Below are positions 22,740 to 34,656 of a stretch of 64,000 bases of DNA, in pieces. The first letter of the stretch is position 1. Each line of letters begins with the position of its first letter. The notes beneath the pieces are model-generated. The model was not told the DNA's origin. It searched no databases and worked only from the letters and a program-made list of their open reading frames with translations. Position numbers and translations under genes: made by a program. Origin of the DNA: Adiantum capillus-veneris (taxonomy: Eukaryota > Streptophyta > Polypodiopsida > Polypodiales > Pteridaceae); contig CM043971.1 in assembly GCA_014529385.2 (NCBI GenBank), positions 60,778,709 through 60,842,708 of the forward strand. Reading direction: 5' to 3'.

Positions 22740-24618
22740 CCACTGTGTTCAAGTGCTTTGGTTAGGGAAAAGTCGAAACTATGTCCAAAACCGCAACCGT
22801 TTCGTCACAATTCTCGCAAATTGTCGCTTTCAGATACCCCTAACCTGCGGATGAATTTTGAGGCCTCAAACAACTTTTTTTTCAAAGTTGACCTAAATGG
22901 ATGCCGTCGGCATTTAGTTCAAGTTTTTCTCTAAGATCTGTAGAGCCGCTCTCAAGCTACATTTTGATATAAAAACTTTTCCGATCCGATACCGTTTGTG
23001 AAAGTTATGGCCAAAACAGTGAAATGCAGTGTAGACTGGTCAAAATGAGTCCAAATTGAATTTTGAAAAACGATTTGGGACCTCTGTGACACTGTGAACA
23101 CTCCTGTATGGTCAAAAGTACAGTTGAACCCTAAAACTGGCCTACAGACATGCTACGCGTAGAATGTCTATATGCTCAGAATTGAACAAAATTTGTTCTA
23201 GAGACTCCCCTTAAGTCTAGCAACACAATGGTATGCTCAGAATCTCATTTGGATTTAAAAATGGCCTTGAGACATCCCACGCGTAGGAAGTCTTTTTGCT
23301 CAGAATGACTTGAAATTTTCACCCCAGCTTCTCCTTGATGTGCTGATCACAGTGGTGTGCTCATAAGTTGGTTTGGAGTCCTAAATCAAGCTGGAGACAT
23401 CCTACGCATAGGATGTCTAACTGCTTAGATTTTGTCCAAACTTGATACCAAGATTCTCCTAGTGCTCAACAACCCAATGGTATGCTCAGAATTGAATTTG
23501 GATGCCAATAGGTCAAGATTTGGGCTGCATAAGCTTCTAGTGCACTCCAAGAGTAGGTTGTCTGACAATTCTTGTCTTTGCTTGGTAAATAGGTCAAACA
23601 AGGTCCAAGTTCACTTTTGAAAAAAGTTCTGGAATCCTTGAGACACTTAGAACCTCCCTATATAGCCAAAGTAGAAGTTTACCACTTTATGACCCTGGAG
23701 ACATCCTATGCGTAGGATGTCTTTTTGCACTGTTTCAGCTCAAACTTGCACTTGTAGCTTCCCCTTGATGTGCTAAACTCACAACTATTTTTACTTTTTG
23801 ATTCTGACACCTATAGGTTGGTCAAACGATCAAGAATCTTTTCCAAAAGCCTGATGTTTGTTCTGATGAACTCCCAAGTCAAATCAACTCCAAATTGGAC
23901 CAAATTTGCCTAGGAGGCTTGCCTAAGGCTATACAACACCCTGCTATGTCCACAGTTTGAATTTTGCCTCTAAATCATGCCTTAGACATCCTACGCGTAG
24001 GATGTCTAACTGCTCAGAATTGCCCCAAATTGAACCACAGACTCTTCTTAAGGTGTTGATCACTGTGGTATGCTCAGAATTTTGTTTAGAGTCCAAAATC
24101 ACACAAAAGACATCCTACGCGTAGGATGTCTTTTTGGCCTGTTTGACCCCAGACTTGTCCCATAGCTTCCCCTTGATGTTAGTAACCCAATGCTATGCTT
24201 AGATTTTAATTTGGATGTCAAAAGACCCCAAAACTAGCTGTTCTTGCCTTTTTCAGTCAAAATGCTAAAGTCCGCTCAATCTTCCTTTTACTGACCCAAA
24301 TGGGATGAAATTTATCACATGCACTCAAAACATCATGTATAACATGCACATGAAGTCACCCTATGGTTTGGTCTCAAAAATTATGCCTTGGCAAAATTTG
24401 GGTAGGATGTCTGGCAGTTCTCATCTTTTGGATTTGATATGTCAAAATTTCGTCAAATTTCCACTTTCCAGGTGACAGTAGGGTAAAACCTACCTTCTAA
24501 ACACAATGGTAACCTCATAATTTCAAAATTTCCACCAGATCACCCTGTAGAAATACTACGCGTAGGATGTCTACTGCTGATTTTTTCAGACATAAGTGTC
24601 CCTGATGCTTCCTTATGC
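22740..24618 (-). repeat. E1 leader: tandem array of a palindrome (core ATCCTACGCGTAGGAT)
   Basis: Non-coding leader between primer site and gag, upstream part (the rest is 33885-34632, beyond E2). A 24-bp palindrome with core ATCCTACGCGTAGGAT and arms AGAC/GTCT recurs at 23146, 23270, 23395, 23539 (weak), 23699, 23984, 24108, 24549 and 34105. The copies at 23984 and 24108 are perfect palindromes. Spacing is 124-160 bp or multiples of it, and intervals share TATGCTCAGAATT and CCTTGATGTG strings, so the array is a tandem repeat of about 125-145 bp. In RNA each palindrome could form a hairpin or pair between two molecules. Confidence 0.88.
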
Positions 24619-24829
24619 TGACGGGAGCAAAGCGAACCCCGAACCCCGACGGCCTCTAAAACACCGGGGGCCGAATGGCGCGCCTCGAGCCTGTCATGGT
24701 AAAGCAAACAGGGGGGCACCACCTAGCTTCAGCGGCTAGGACGCAAACAACACACCACCATAACAAAGTTTTCATCCAAGAGAGATGGATGCTTGGGAGT
24801 AATGATGAAGAGGAAAGGGAATGAGATCA

Positions 24830-24868
<39 letters not shown>

Positions 24869-26184
24869 GGGGGTATAGCGGTTTAGTACTTAGGCACCAC
24901 AAAAGGATGGCGAATCCACACACCCTTCACACATACACAAGCTCACTCCAAAACACAAGACTAGGTGGCGATTCTGCACACCTCACATGGGCAAAATATT
25001 GCAAGAAAACATACTCACAAAACCTGAAGCTTTATTTAGAGAATTAGGCGATGAAATGGGGAGCATAGGGTAGGGGAATGAGAAGGGAGAGAGTGGTAGA
25101 GCACATGGCGGATAGGTAGGAGTTGATGGCGAAGACTCGCACGAGGATTATGGCCATCATCCTTCATTTAGTTGCCCTTCATCTTCCATAGACAAGGGTG
25201 TAGAGGTCATGCTCAAAACAAGCATGGTGATTGCGGTGATGGTGATGGTGATGGTGTGGGTGTGTGTGTGTGCACTAGGCACACACAGTGCATAGTGTGT
25301 TCTTTGGTGATGTTGTCTCGTTAGTGTGATGGTGACCCCTCTTTATATAGGGGAGGAGGGGGGAGAAATTCTAGAATTTAGAAATGAAGAAATCATTATC
25401 TACATAGGCCATGTGACTGTGGGCCCCACTTGTCTGGCTGTGTGTATATGTGCCAGAAGAGCAGTCTCATGAGAGAGAGACTAAGAGAGAGATATGGGTT
25501 GATGAAAAAAAGTGAGAGGTGACATGGACAATAAAGTAATTACAAGAGGGGAGAGAGGGGAGTGTGTTCAGAGGTGAATCTGTGTGCAAATGTGTGTGAA
25601 CACAAGAAAAATCAGGTAACCACCGGGTGGGGATGGGTCTGTGGGCACCTTTTTCAGTGAAACTGAGTGTGTGTGAGTGTGGGGGAGGTTATTTATCTAC
25701 AAGACAAGAGACATGGCGCCCTTTAGAGAGAGAGGGGGGTATTTGGGTCATGGGATATGATAGGAGAGAGAAAGAGGGGGTGGGGTATACTATTTTGGAA
25801 GATAGGGTAAGTTGCATGTGAGTTAGGGTGCATTATTGATGAGTTATAATGAATTATTGCTGAGAGGTGGGGTAGCTTGAGGGGAGAGAGAAAGGAGAAA
25901 GGACAAGGGGAAGAGAGAGGGGGTTGACCTTTTGAGTGGAGGAGAGGAAAAAGGGACACCCGGTGGGGCAACAGTGAAGAAAAAGGAGGCAAGGTGGGGA
26001 TGGGCTACCCCGTAGGCATGAGGTGGCCTATTTTACCTTTCTTATATATTTACATAATCATACTTTATTTTTTTCTTACTTTTTCCAATGCTTTTTTATC
26101 ACTCCCTCCCTAAGAGGGGGTTTTCATGGGGTGGGGACGAGAGAAGAGGGGTATGGGAGCTTGGGTTGTGAAAAGCCCCCATCA
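24619..26184 (-). repeat. E2 3' LTR, 1566 bp
   Basis: Pairs with 32318-33880. Main differences are the (GA)n length, a small insertion near 25835-25860 (GATGAGTTATAATGAATTATT, absent in the partner) and scattered substitutions. It is GA-rich and contains TATATAGG (about 25345), a TATA-like candidate on either strand. Open frames in the LTR occur identically in both copies and carry no motifs. Confidence 0.93.
24833..24861. repeat. (GA)14 in the E2 3' LTR
   Basis: Microsatellite at the same LTR position as the longer (GA)n at 32532-32582. The two started identical at insertion, so the length difference reflects slippage since then. Confidence 0.95.
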
Positions 26185-26203
26185 TTAGGCCTCCCCTTTT
26201 GGC
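26185..26203 (-). other. E2 polypurine tract
   Basis: On the element strand, GCCAAAAGGGGAGGCCTAA lies directly before the 3' LTR start TGATGGGGGC. The AAAAGGGGAGG core is the plus-strand primer candidate. Confidence 0.8.
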
Positions 26204-26212
26204 TAGAGGCAT

Positions 26213-27916
26213 TCATGTGTCTAGCTCATCTGTTTGATCATTATCGTCGGAGGTGGTGGCTGATGGTGTGTTCTCATCTGGAATGTCAATTGGTGGAGCC
26301 TTGTTAAATCGAAGAAAATAAGGTTTAAGTCGCCAACCATTTACCTTGGTTTTATGAAGTTTTCCATCAGCCTCCATAAGCTGGTAGCTTCCATTGGCAT
26401 ACTTTTTCCTGAGGATGAAAGGGCCTTCCCATCGGAGTAGGAGTTTCTTATCCTTGCGCGTGTCGAAGCGATTGTCGTAGCGGAGTACAAACATTCCTTT
26501 CTTCAATTCTTTTTTCCGGAGATGCTCGTTAAAGCTAAGCCGTCTATGGTCTGCTTGTGCTGCATAATAATTTATTGCTTCTTCTCTGTCCAGCTGCAGC
26601 CTTTCCAAGTTGATGATGTGATCTCTCAAATGCATGTTGGGCTGTTGAAGCTGGCTTGCCATTACTCTGAGACTTTGTAGTTGCACTTCAATGGGCAAGA
26701 TTGCTTCCTTACCAAATACTAGATGATACGGTGTGAATCCCAAGGATGTACAAAATGAAGTTCTGTAGGCCCATAAAACTGGTAGTAAATACTTATCCCA
26801 GTCTCCAGGATGATTGTTTACCTGCTTGGTAATAATTTTAGAAACCATTCCATTTACATTTTCAACTAGGCCATTACATTGAGGGTAATATGGTGAAGAG
26901 TGCCTCCTTGTAATGCCCAGTTTCTGCATTAATTCTCCTACCAAGTCTGCTCTGAAACCAGGCCCTCTATCAGAGATAATCTCTAAAGGTGTGCCAAACC
27001 TACAACATATGTGCTCGTAGATAAATTTAGCTACCTCTACCGCTGTGATTCTAGTGGTGGCTGTAGCCTCTGCCCATCTAGTCATGTAGTCGACCCCCAT
27101 GATAATGTAGAATTTTCCTGAGTTGGCCCTAGGTATTGGCCCAATGGCATTGATACCCCATTTTTCAAATGGGCCATATGAGAGAATAGGTGTCTGTGGT
27201 TCAGGCATAAGTGACCTAGTGCCGGCCTTTTGACACAACTTACATGTTTTGCACCAATGGTGTACATCACGGTTGAGGCTAGGCCATATGAAGCCTGCCT
27301 GCAAGATTTTCCTACTTGTTATGTCTAGGGCAAAGTGACCACCACAAACCCCGTCGTGACAGCTAGCAATTACTCCCGTGATTTCGTGAGAGAGAGGGAC
27401 CTTCCTGAGTATTTGGTCCTTACCCTTACAATACAAACCATCATTGATGAGTCGATACCTTGTGGCCTTCCGCGTCAGCCATTGCTTCTGTCCCTTTGTT
27501 AAATCTGATGGGCATTCCCCTGTTTCCAAAAAATGCATGATGTCAGGCAAGGCATCACTGCCCTGAAATAGAGGGAGCTTTAGTTTTATTGCTTCAACCA
27601 CCACTTCCTGTAGTCTTTCACTTGCTAGGGCATCTGCTTCTTGGTTTTGAGCCCTTGGGATATGGTGTATTTGAACTTCTTCAAACTTACCCAACAAGGT
27701 TTTTACACCACTTAAGTGAGTCCTTAAACTAGGATTCTTGCATGTCCATGCTCCATTTACTTGCCTTACCAGAAGTAGAGCATCCCCAAATACATTAAGG
27801 CGTTGTACACCTTGCGAGACGCACCATTGTAGACCCTTGGTTAGTGCTGCATACTCAGCTTCATTGTTAGAATGTGAATCTAACAATTGGCCCAACGAAA
27901 ATACCTTTGTCATCAA
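26213..27916 (-). pseudogene. E2 second RNase H (C-terminal part) and integrase
   Basis: About 567 codons open. The N-terminal part is the second RNase H: NNEAEYAALTKGLQW (catalytic Glu) and VFGDALLLVRQVNG (catalytic Asp). Integrase follows with its zinc site H...H (CHDGVCGGHFALD) and C-X2-C (WCKTCKLCQK), then the core: GINAIGPI, IISDRGPGFRAD, NGLVENVNGM. The first catalytic position, normally Asp (GIDxxGP), is Asn here, while the second Asp and the Glu are present. The C-terminal part has LLRWEGPFILRKKYANGSYQ, the GPY/F-like module. No chromodomain is seen. It is joined to the upstream frame by a frame change near 27890. Confidence 0.92.
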
Positions 27917-29288
27917 AGACCACTATGCCTGCAACTGCTTTGTCGGACGCTCGCTTGTAGGCTCCATCAAAGTAGAGAGAGTATGCTCCTTCTACCATCG
28001 GTGGTACTGGAGGTAATCGGACTTCTCCTTCCTTAGATTGCTTCTCCTTCCTTTCAAAGACTTGGTAGGTCATGAGTCCCCCCAAACTTGCCCTTGTCGT
28101 GCTTTCTACCTGTACCGTGTAGTCAAACTCTTGCAGACGAACTAGCCATTTAGTAATTCTAGCAGACACATCCATGTGTTGTACAACATAGGGAAATATT
28201 TCATCCGTGGTTAGAATCACAAATTGCTTAGGCAGCAAATATGACCTAGACTTTGTAGTTGCAAATCTAAGAGCTAGGACTAAGTGTTCCACATGGGTGA
28301 AACCTTTCTCTCCTTCTGTCATCATTTGACTAGAGAAGTAGATTGGCCTCATGAAAGATGTCTTCGTATCCTTTTGGAGTAGCACAACCCCCAATGAGTC
28401 ATCACCAACACTTGAGGTGACATAGAATTTTTCATCCCACTTAGGTGGTGAGATAGTTGGCAGAGTGGCTAAGACCTCCTTTACCTTGTTGTAGTGATGT
28501 TCGCTTTCCTCGTCCCAAGTGAAAGTTGATCTTTGAGTGAGTTGTTGCAGTGGTAGAACAATTTGTGATAGTAGATGTATGAATCTACTTAAGTACCTCA
28601 CCTTCTGTAGAAAAGAGACCAGTTGACGTGCGGTGGTTGGTGAAGGTAGGGCTATGAGTGCGGACACCTCACTTGGGTCGGCGTTGATACCTTTTGCTGA
28701 AATTTCATGGCCTAGTAGAATGACTTTACTCTCCCCAATGTGGCATTTATCCACATTTAATTGCCCACCTAAGCTCTACAACCTGGCCAAACCTTCAGTT
28801 ACCTTTTCTAAATGTGAAATACGGGAGCTATATATACAAAAATCATCAATGAACACTCTTATGGATGTTCCAAAGAACGGTTGAAAAACATATGTGACAT
28901 ATCTTTGGAATGTGGCAGGTGCATTTGTGAGACCAAATGGCATAACCCTGTATGCAAAACAACCCCATGGCGTGATAAAAGTGGTTTTTAGCTGATCTTC
29001 CAAGGCTATGCGTATTTGAAAGTATCCAGAATAACCATCACAGACGGTATAGCATTCAAAACCCACTACTTCATTCAGAATTCAATCCAAGAAAGGGAGA
29101 GGAAAGTGGTCTCTCTTTGTAGCTGCATTTAGTGGTTTGTAGTCAACACAGACCCTCCACTTACCATTCTTTTTAGGCGTCACCACTACGGGTGACACCC
29201 ATTCTGAGTTTTCTACAGGATAGATGAATCCCGCCTCCAGCAGTTTCCTTACCTCGGCCAAGAGTGCCTTTTCTTGTATGACCCCCAA
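27867..29288 (-). pseudogene. E2 reverse transcriptase, first RNase H and start of the second
   Basis: RT blocks are WRVCVDYKPLNAATKRDHFP, FITPWGCFAYRVMPFGLTNA and the catalytic box RVFIDDFCIYSS. These are followed by the connection (DKCHIGESKVILLGHEIS) and the first RNase H (SVGDDSLGVVLLQKD, then FTHVEHLVLALRFA). The frame then reaches YSLYFDGAYKRASD, the start of the second RNase H with its first catalytic Asp. Stops at about 29081 (TGA), 28775 (TAG) and 29288 (TGA) interrupt one otherwise continuous frame; at least two read as C-to-T changes of CGA or CAG. The frame changes at about 27890. Confidence 0.92.
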
Positions 29289-30140
29289 TCATCGTAGCTT
29301 TTGCACAACTGGTTTTACCCCTTCCTTCAGCTTAATATGATGTTCCACCACTGTAATGCCTGTGATTCTTTCATATTTGTCAATGAACAGGTTAGGAAAT
29401 CCCATCAACATTTGCAAAAAACTATCTTTCTCCTCAAGTGTTAATTCCGTAGACAACATACCCTTCAACCTACTTCCTCCTAGGCCAGGTGATTTGCTCT
29501 CCTCTTCATTGGGTTTCCCTTTTGGTGATGGATCACCAGTTGTGCTTACCCTTTGTGGATCCTTCATAATGACACCCATCACATCAATGGAACTGTCACT
29601 TTTGTCGGTGGATGTGGTCTCCTCCTCAGAACTGAAAGATTCGCTAGTGGTTTCATCTGCCGATGTTTCCAGATTCATTTGCTTCTGCTTGCCAATCCTT
29701 ATGTCGTAGTAGATTGTCTCCCCTTTCTTACTGGTCATGCGTAGAAGGCTAGTACCCCAGTCCTGTTTTGCCTTCATGGCCATCAACCATGGCCTTCCCA
29801 AAATTAGTGGATAGCCCTCCCCCTTAGTAGGCATTACAAAAACATCTACCTCTACCTCAGTGTTGAAAGCTTTGATTTTCACGGCACTTACCACACCCAC
29901 ACACTTTACTTTTGAGTTGTTTGCCATCTTTGCCCTGCATGGAGAAGGCCTGTCAACCTCGAGCCCTAATCGAAGCATCATAGCTTCGCTCATTACACAG
30001 ATTTGTGCACCTCCATCAATGTAGGTGTTTCCAACCCTCTTTCCTTTTATGTTTACATCGACAATTGGAAGGATGTCATCCATGTTGCATCCCGAAATTG
30101 CTCCGGCTACCTTTGTTTTGGAGCGTCTTGTACTTACCAT
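29289..30140 (-). pseudogene. E2 aspartic protease
   Basis: Retropepsin-like domain: YIDGGAQICVMSEAMMLRLG, then GYPLILGRPWLMAMKAKQDW. It uses the DGG triplet, as in the gypsy copies at 3 and 6 kb. A serine/threonine/glutamate-rich linker follows, then KLKEGVKPVVQKLR, which leads in phase to RT, interrupted only by a TGA in place of the next arginine. Unlike copies 1 and 2, no frame offset occurs between protease and RT. Confidence 0.9.
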
Positions 30141-30182
30141 TTTAGACCATTGTCGCCTTACTTTTGGTGCAAGATGCAGCAG

Positions 30183-31459
30183 CTATGGCCATGTAATATT
30201 CGGTCCTTGCTCTGCCACATCCAATGTTAGATAATAGGGCTTAGAACTTTCCCCTAGCTGGAAGTCGGTGATGCCCAATTTCCGTCGTGGCCTGGATGGC
30301 CTCTTGCTAGTTTTTCCTCTCATGCTTCTCTCATCATCTGATTGTGTAGCTTTCTCCCTCCTAGCTCTTTTCACAGTCATGGATTCAAGTGGTTCTAAAA
30401 AGGTTACCTTCTCCTTACCCTTGTCCCTCTCCTTTGCTCTGGGTGGATCCACTACTATGCCTTTTCCTTTCTCTTCTAGCCTTATGATGTTTACAGGGCG
30501 ATCAGGTGGTGGGGATGGTGGAAGAGGTGGGATGGATGCTTGTAGTGGTGTCTGGGGTGGACGTAGAATTTGTGTTGGTGGGGGTGGTGCTCGGGGTGGG
30601 GGTGTTATTTCTCTAGGGGGTGACAATTGGTTCCTCCTACCTCCTCTATTATAGTTTTGTCGTGGTTTGGGACAGTAGTACATACCGTGACCGTCTTCTC
30701 CGCAGTTGTAGCAATGATACTCCCTGTTTTGTCGTCGTGCTCTTCCAGGGTCTTGATCTCTTTCTTGACTCCTCCCTTGTTGTATTAAGTGGACAGACAA
30801 ATTCTGCAGTTGGTCAGTAATATGGGCCAACATATCTTGTTGGTCATCTCTTACCCCAAGAGCCGGTGGTGGTGGTGGAATGGTGGTTGTCGTAGTTGCT
30901 GGTCGACACGATGTTCCTGATTCTGTTGACTCGGTTTCTTTGGCTTTCATTCGCAGCTTCTTGTCTTTAAGGCGAGCAATCTCAACGGCTAACTCGTACG
31001 TAGCCGGGAATCTACCTTTCACCTTCTCCTTGAGAAGCGGCCATAAGCCATGCGTGAACCGATCTTTTTTTAGGAAATCGGGTGCAGCTTCCCCCTAGCC
31101 AGTGACTCAACCCACCGTTCCCACAAATCCACAAATTTGGACTCATAGGTGGCATATTCTAAAAGACCCTCCTGCTTCAAGTCTCTCAACTTGTCCCACA
31201 ACTTTTCTGAAGTGGTACCTCCCCCAAAGCGCCTCTTAAAAGCGGTTTTTAAGGGTTCCCAGTCATCCTTGGTTTCTTGTGGAAGTGCATTGTACCATGA
31301 TCTAGCTTCTAGCTTCATGAGATGCTTAAAGATTCTAACCCGGGATTCATCCGTATCTTTGTTGCTCACTACACATGCTACTTCAAAGTCATCTAGGAAG
31401 TCTGTTACCAAATCCTCCCCCTTCTTTCCTTTAAATGTTGGAAATGCTACACTTGCCAT
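30183..31459 (-). pseudogene. E2 gag
   Basis: The probable start is the ATG at 31459-31457 (MASVAFPTFKGKKGEDLVTD). The gag domain reads FLDDFEVACVVSNKDTDESR, then ARSWYNALPQETKDDWEPLK. A stop in SLARGKLHPIS separates the N-terminal and C-terminal frames (31070 and 31022). The C-terminal part carries proline-rich tracts and a complete CCHC knuckle, CYNCGEDGHGMYYC (about 30675-30720), and ends with a basic RRKLGITDFQLGESS segment that mirrors copies 1 and 2. Confidence 0.9.
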
Positions 31460-32317
31460 GATTACTGAGAGAGAGCTAGAAAGACACACTGCTTAACTTG
31501 CAAAAGTTTTTTTCTTCTTTACAAGGAGGCGTGTATACCCTCTTATACTAGGACATAGATTAAAACTTCAAACAGTACATTGCCTTGTACCAAAGGTAAG
31601 ACAAATGGTTGATCTGATGCGAGAACCTCCAAAAACCGCTCCCCACCCAGCATGGTGTCAATGAAGTGTTGGTAGTGAGCCTTCAAATCCAGTATTACCT
31701 TGATTGAGCGTACACGTGTTGGTATGTGTGATCTGTCTTAAGGTAGGTTGTACTGATTCATGTGAAGCTTAGAGGTGCTTAGTCACTGTCCAAGCTTGTG
31801 GGAGAGGGTGGTGTTCTTTCCTGAAACAAACTCAGTAGATCCCTAGTTTCTCTAGTGAGAGTGTGAGCCAATGCTTCCGTTATCTGTGTTGCAGCATCAG
31901 GTGCAACTTGAAAACTGACTGTGATAATTACCTCGGTGACTTGAGTTACCCGATTCTCAAAGTACAATAGTGTTGATTCTCTATTGTGTAGAGCTCCTTC
32001 CATTTTGTTGTTGTGGGTTGGTTGTAGGTTGCGGACATGGTTTCGACCTTCTCCTTCTTCTTCTTGGCACTTGGCCTATGTATATCCACTGGGTTTGGCG
32101 TGTTGGTTGACTCTCCCACTGCAAATCGATTACCGTTACACCTGGCACTCGAGCTTCGATGGAGATGCGGAGTTCGTCTAGTTGTGCTTGGAGCTCTTCT
32201 TCTTCTGTCGTCCAATTAGCAAATCCTGCTAGCCATTCATCCATTCACAATAGTTTAAGGGTTTCAGTCTTGTAAACTGAAGGGTTTCATGAAAAGATCC
32301 TCAGTGGGGGCACCAAA
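31460..32317 (-). other. E2 leader with primer binding site
   Basis: About 0.84 kb between gag and the 5' LTR. The primer site lies at the LTR edge: the element strand reads TTTGGTGCCCCCACTGAGGA right after the LTR (32298-32317). I could not match it confidently to a tRNA. Several short overlapping frames exist (for example 31981-32244, with an RRRRRR stretch from CGN/AGA repeats); none has a recognisable domain. Confidence 0.7.
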
Positions 32318-32528
32318 TGACGGGAGCAAAGCGAACCCCGAACCCCGACGGCCTCTAAAACACCGGGGGCCGAATGGCGCGCCTCGAGCCTGTCATGGTA
32401 AAGCAAACAGCGGGGCACCACCTAGCTTCAGCGGCTAGGACGCAAACAACACACCACCATAACAAAGTTTTCATCCAAGAGAGATGGATGCTTGGGAGTA
32501 ATGATGAAGAGGAAAGGGAATGAGATCA

Positions 32529-32588
<60 letters not shown>

Positions 32589-33880
32589 GGTATAGCGGCT
32601 TAGTACTTAGGCACCACAAAAGGATAGCGAATCCGCACACCCTTCACACATACACAAGCTCACTCCAAAACACAAGACTAGGTGGCGATTCTGCACACCT
32701 CACATGGGCAAAACATTGCAAGAAAACATACTCACAAAACCTCAAGCTTTATTTAGAGAATTAGGGGATGAAATGGGGAGCATAGGGTAGGGGAATGAGA
32801 AGGGAGAGAGTGGTAGAGCACATGGCGGATAGGTGGGAGTTGATGGAGAAGACTCGCACGAGGATTATGGCCATCATCCTTCATTTAGTTGCCCTTCATC
32901 TTCCATAGCCAAGGGTGTAGAGGTCATGCTCAAAACAAGCATGGTGATTGCGGTGATGGTGATGGTGATGCTGTGGGTGTTTGTGTGTGCACTAGGCACA
33001 CACAGTGCATAGTGTGTTCTTTTGTGATGTTGTCTCATTAGTGTGATGGTGACTCCTCTTTATATAGGGGAGGAGGGGGGAGAAATTCTAGAATTTAGAA
33101 ATAAAGAAATCATTATCTACATAGGCCATGTGACTGTGGGCCCCACTTGTTTGGCTGTGTGTATATGTGCCAGAACAGCAGTCTCATGAGAGAGAGACTA
33201 AGAGAGAGATATGGGTTGATGAAAAAAAGTGAGAGGTGACATGGACAATATAGTAATTACAAGAGGGGAGAGAGGGGAGTGTGTTCAGAGCTGAATCTGT
33301 GTGCAAATGTGTGTGAACACAAGAAAAATCAGGTAACCACCGGGTGGGGATGGGTCTGTGGGCACCTTTTTCAATGAAACTGAGTGTGTGTGAGTGTGGG
33401 GGAGGTTATTTAGCTACAAGACAAGAGACATGGCGCCCTTTAGAGAGAGAGGGGGGTATTTGGGTCATGGGATATGATAGGAGAGAGAAAGAGGGGGTGG
33501 GGTATACTATTTTGGAAGATAGGGTAAGTTGCATATGAGTTAGGGTGCATTATTGGTGAGAGGTGGGGTAGCTTGAGGGGAGAGAGAAAGGAGAAAGGAC
33601 AAGGGGAAGAGAGAGGGGGTTGACCTTTTGAGTGGAGGAGAGGAAAAAGGGACACCCGGCGGGGCAACAGTGAAGAAAAAGGAGGCAAGGTGGGGATGGG
33701 CTACCCCGCAAGCGTGAGGTGGCCTATTTTTCCTTTCTTATATATTTACATAATCATACTTTATTTTTTTCTTACTTTTTCCAATGCTTTTTTATCACTC
33801 CCTCCCTTAGAGGGGGTTTTCATGGGGTGGGGAGGAGAGAAGAGAGGTATGGGAGCTTGGCTTGTGAAAAGCCCCCATCA
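32318..33880 (-). repeat. E2 5' LTR, 1563 bp
   Basis: Partner of 24619-26184. It begins TGACGGGAGC next to the primer site and ends CCCCCATCA, followed by ATGC, the repeated target bases. It holds a long (GA)n at 32532-32582 and TATATAGG near 33060. Its higher number of GA units is the largest difference from the other LTR apart from one 20-bp-scale indel. Confidence 0.93.
32532..32582. repeat. (GA)25 in the E2 5' LTR
   Basis: Perfect dinucleotide run of about 51 bp, nearly twice the length of its counterpart in the other LTR. Confidence 0.95.
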
Positions 33881-33884
33881 ATGC

Positions 33885-34632
33885 TCTCAGCAAGTGCAAG
33901 TATGCTTCAATATTGCAAAAACATGCAAAAATCACTCATTTTAAGCCTTTTCTGAAATTTTACGTTTTCTGACTCCGCCTTTTGGCTTTTGGTCAATAAA
34001 ATTAGGGCAAAACACCCAAGTCAATATGTTACTAGGATAAAACCTACCCTCTGAACCCACTGGTACAGTCAGAATTTTCAAATTTGGTCTCCAGAACCCC
34101 CTTGAGACATCCTACGCGTATGATGTCTATGTTTACAGAATTGCAAGTTTTCTTCACAGAACCCTTGAAAATGCTCTTTTATATGCACATCATCAGCCAG
34201 TCATACAAAAATATCTACAAAAGCTTGTTTAATGTATTTTTACCCTCAAAAGCACACTTTTCCGTGATTTCAAATGCAATCAAGCACTTTAGCAAAAATA
34301 ATTCAGTGTTGAATAGCTCTAGATTAGAATCGGGTCACTTACCTAAAGCTACTCCTACAAATCATATGAGGTTTTGCATCTATGAGTAGAAACACGGACT
34401 AGTAAACGCTTTTATCACCTCACAAACCACTCAACCACCAACAACTACTGTAATCCACAGATTCTAACTAAACCTATCTAGTCGCAGACCCTCGGCAAGG
34501 CACACGCTTCCTGGCTATCCACTTGATCGCGGAATATCCTCTTCCGGATCCACTTAAGAAAAACGCTTTCTTTAGCCAAAACTAAATCAAGCAACCATCA
34601 CAAGAGTGTTAGTAGGAAACCTACTTAGGTCC
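33885..34632 (-). other. E1 leader, upstream part beyond E2
   Basis: Continuation of the E1 leader on the primer-site side of E2. It contains one more leader palindrome (34105-34128, one mismatch) and otherwise no recognisable motif or credible frame. The E2 insertion split the leader within the palindrome array. Confidence 0.75.
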
Positions 34633-34636
34633 TTGT

Positions 34637-34656
34637 GTCCCCGGTAGCGGCGCCAA
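34637..34656 (-). other. E1 primer binding site (tRNA-Asp-like)
   Basis: Directly inside the 5' LTR the element strand reads TTGGCGCCGCTACCGGGGAC. The 18 bases TGGCGCCGCTACCGGGGA differ at two positions from the tRNA-Asp complement used by plant Athila-type elements (TGGCGCCGTTGCCGGGGA). This sets the polarity of E1 and the position of its 5' LTR. Confidence 0.82.

Larger units (their letters stand above)
24619..33880 (-). mobile_element. E2: Tat-lineage Ty3/gypsy element with two RNase H domains, nested in E1
   Basis: LTRs of 1566 and 1563 bp (24619-26184, 32318-33880), both TGACGGG...CATCA. Minus polarity: the primer site is inside the right LTR and the polypurine tract inside the left LTR. 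The coding order is gag, protease, RT, RNase H, second RNase H, integrase. The second RNase H before integrase is the mark of the Tat lineage (Ogre/Retand group). A 4-bp ATGC flanks both ends (24615-24618 and 33881-33884). The LTRs differ by only small changes, so E2 is younger than E1. Each pol part has stops or frame changes. Confidence 0.92.

Noticed and set aside
22700-22745. A spliced gag start for E1 analogous to the chromovirus
   Set aside because: The E1 gag frame also lacks an upstream ATG, but I found no phase-compatible donor exon in the E1 LTR or leader; start loss by mutation is simpler.
25627-25992. Frames repeated at 25627-25992 and 33344-33688
   Set aside because: They lie in the two E2 LTRs and are shared because the LTRs are copies; GA-rich composition explains the open length.
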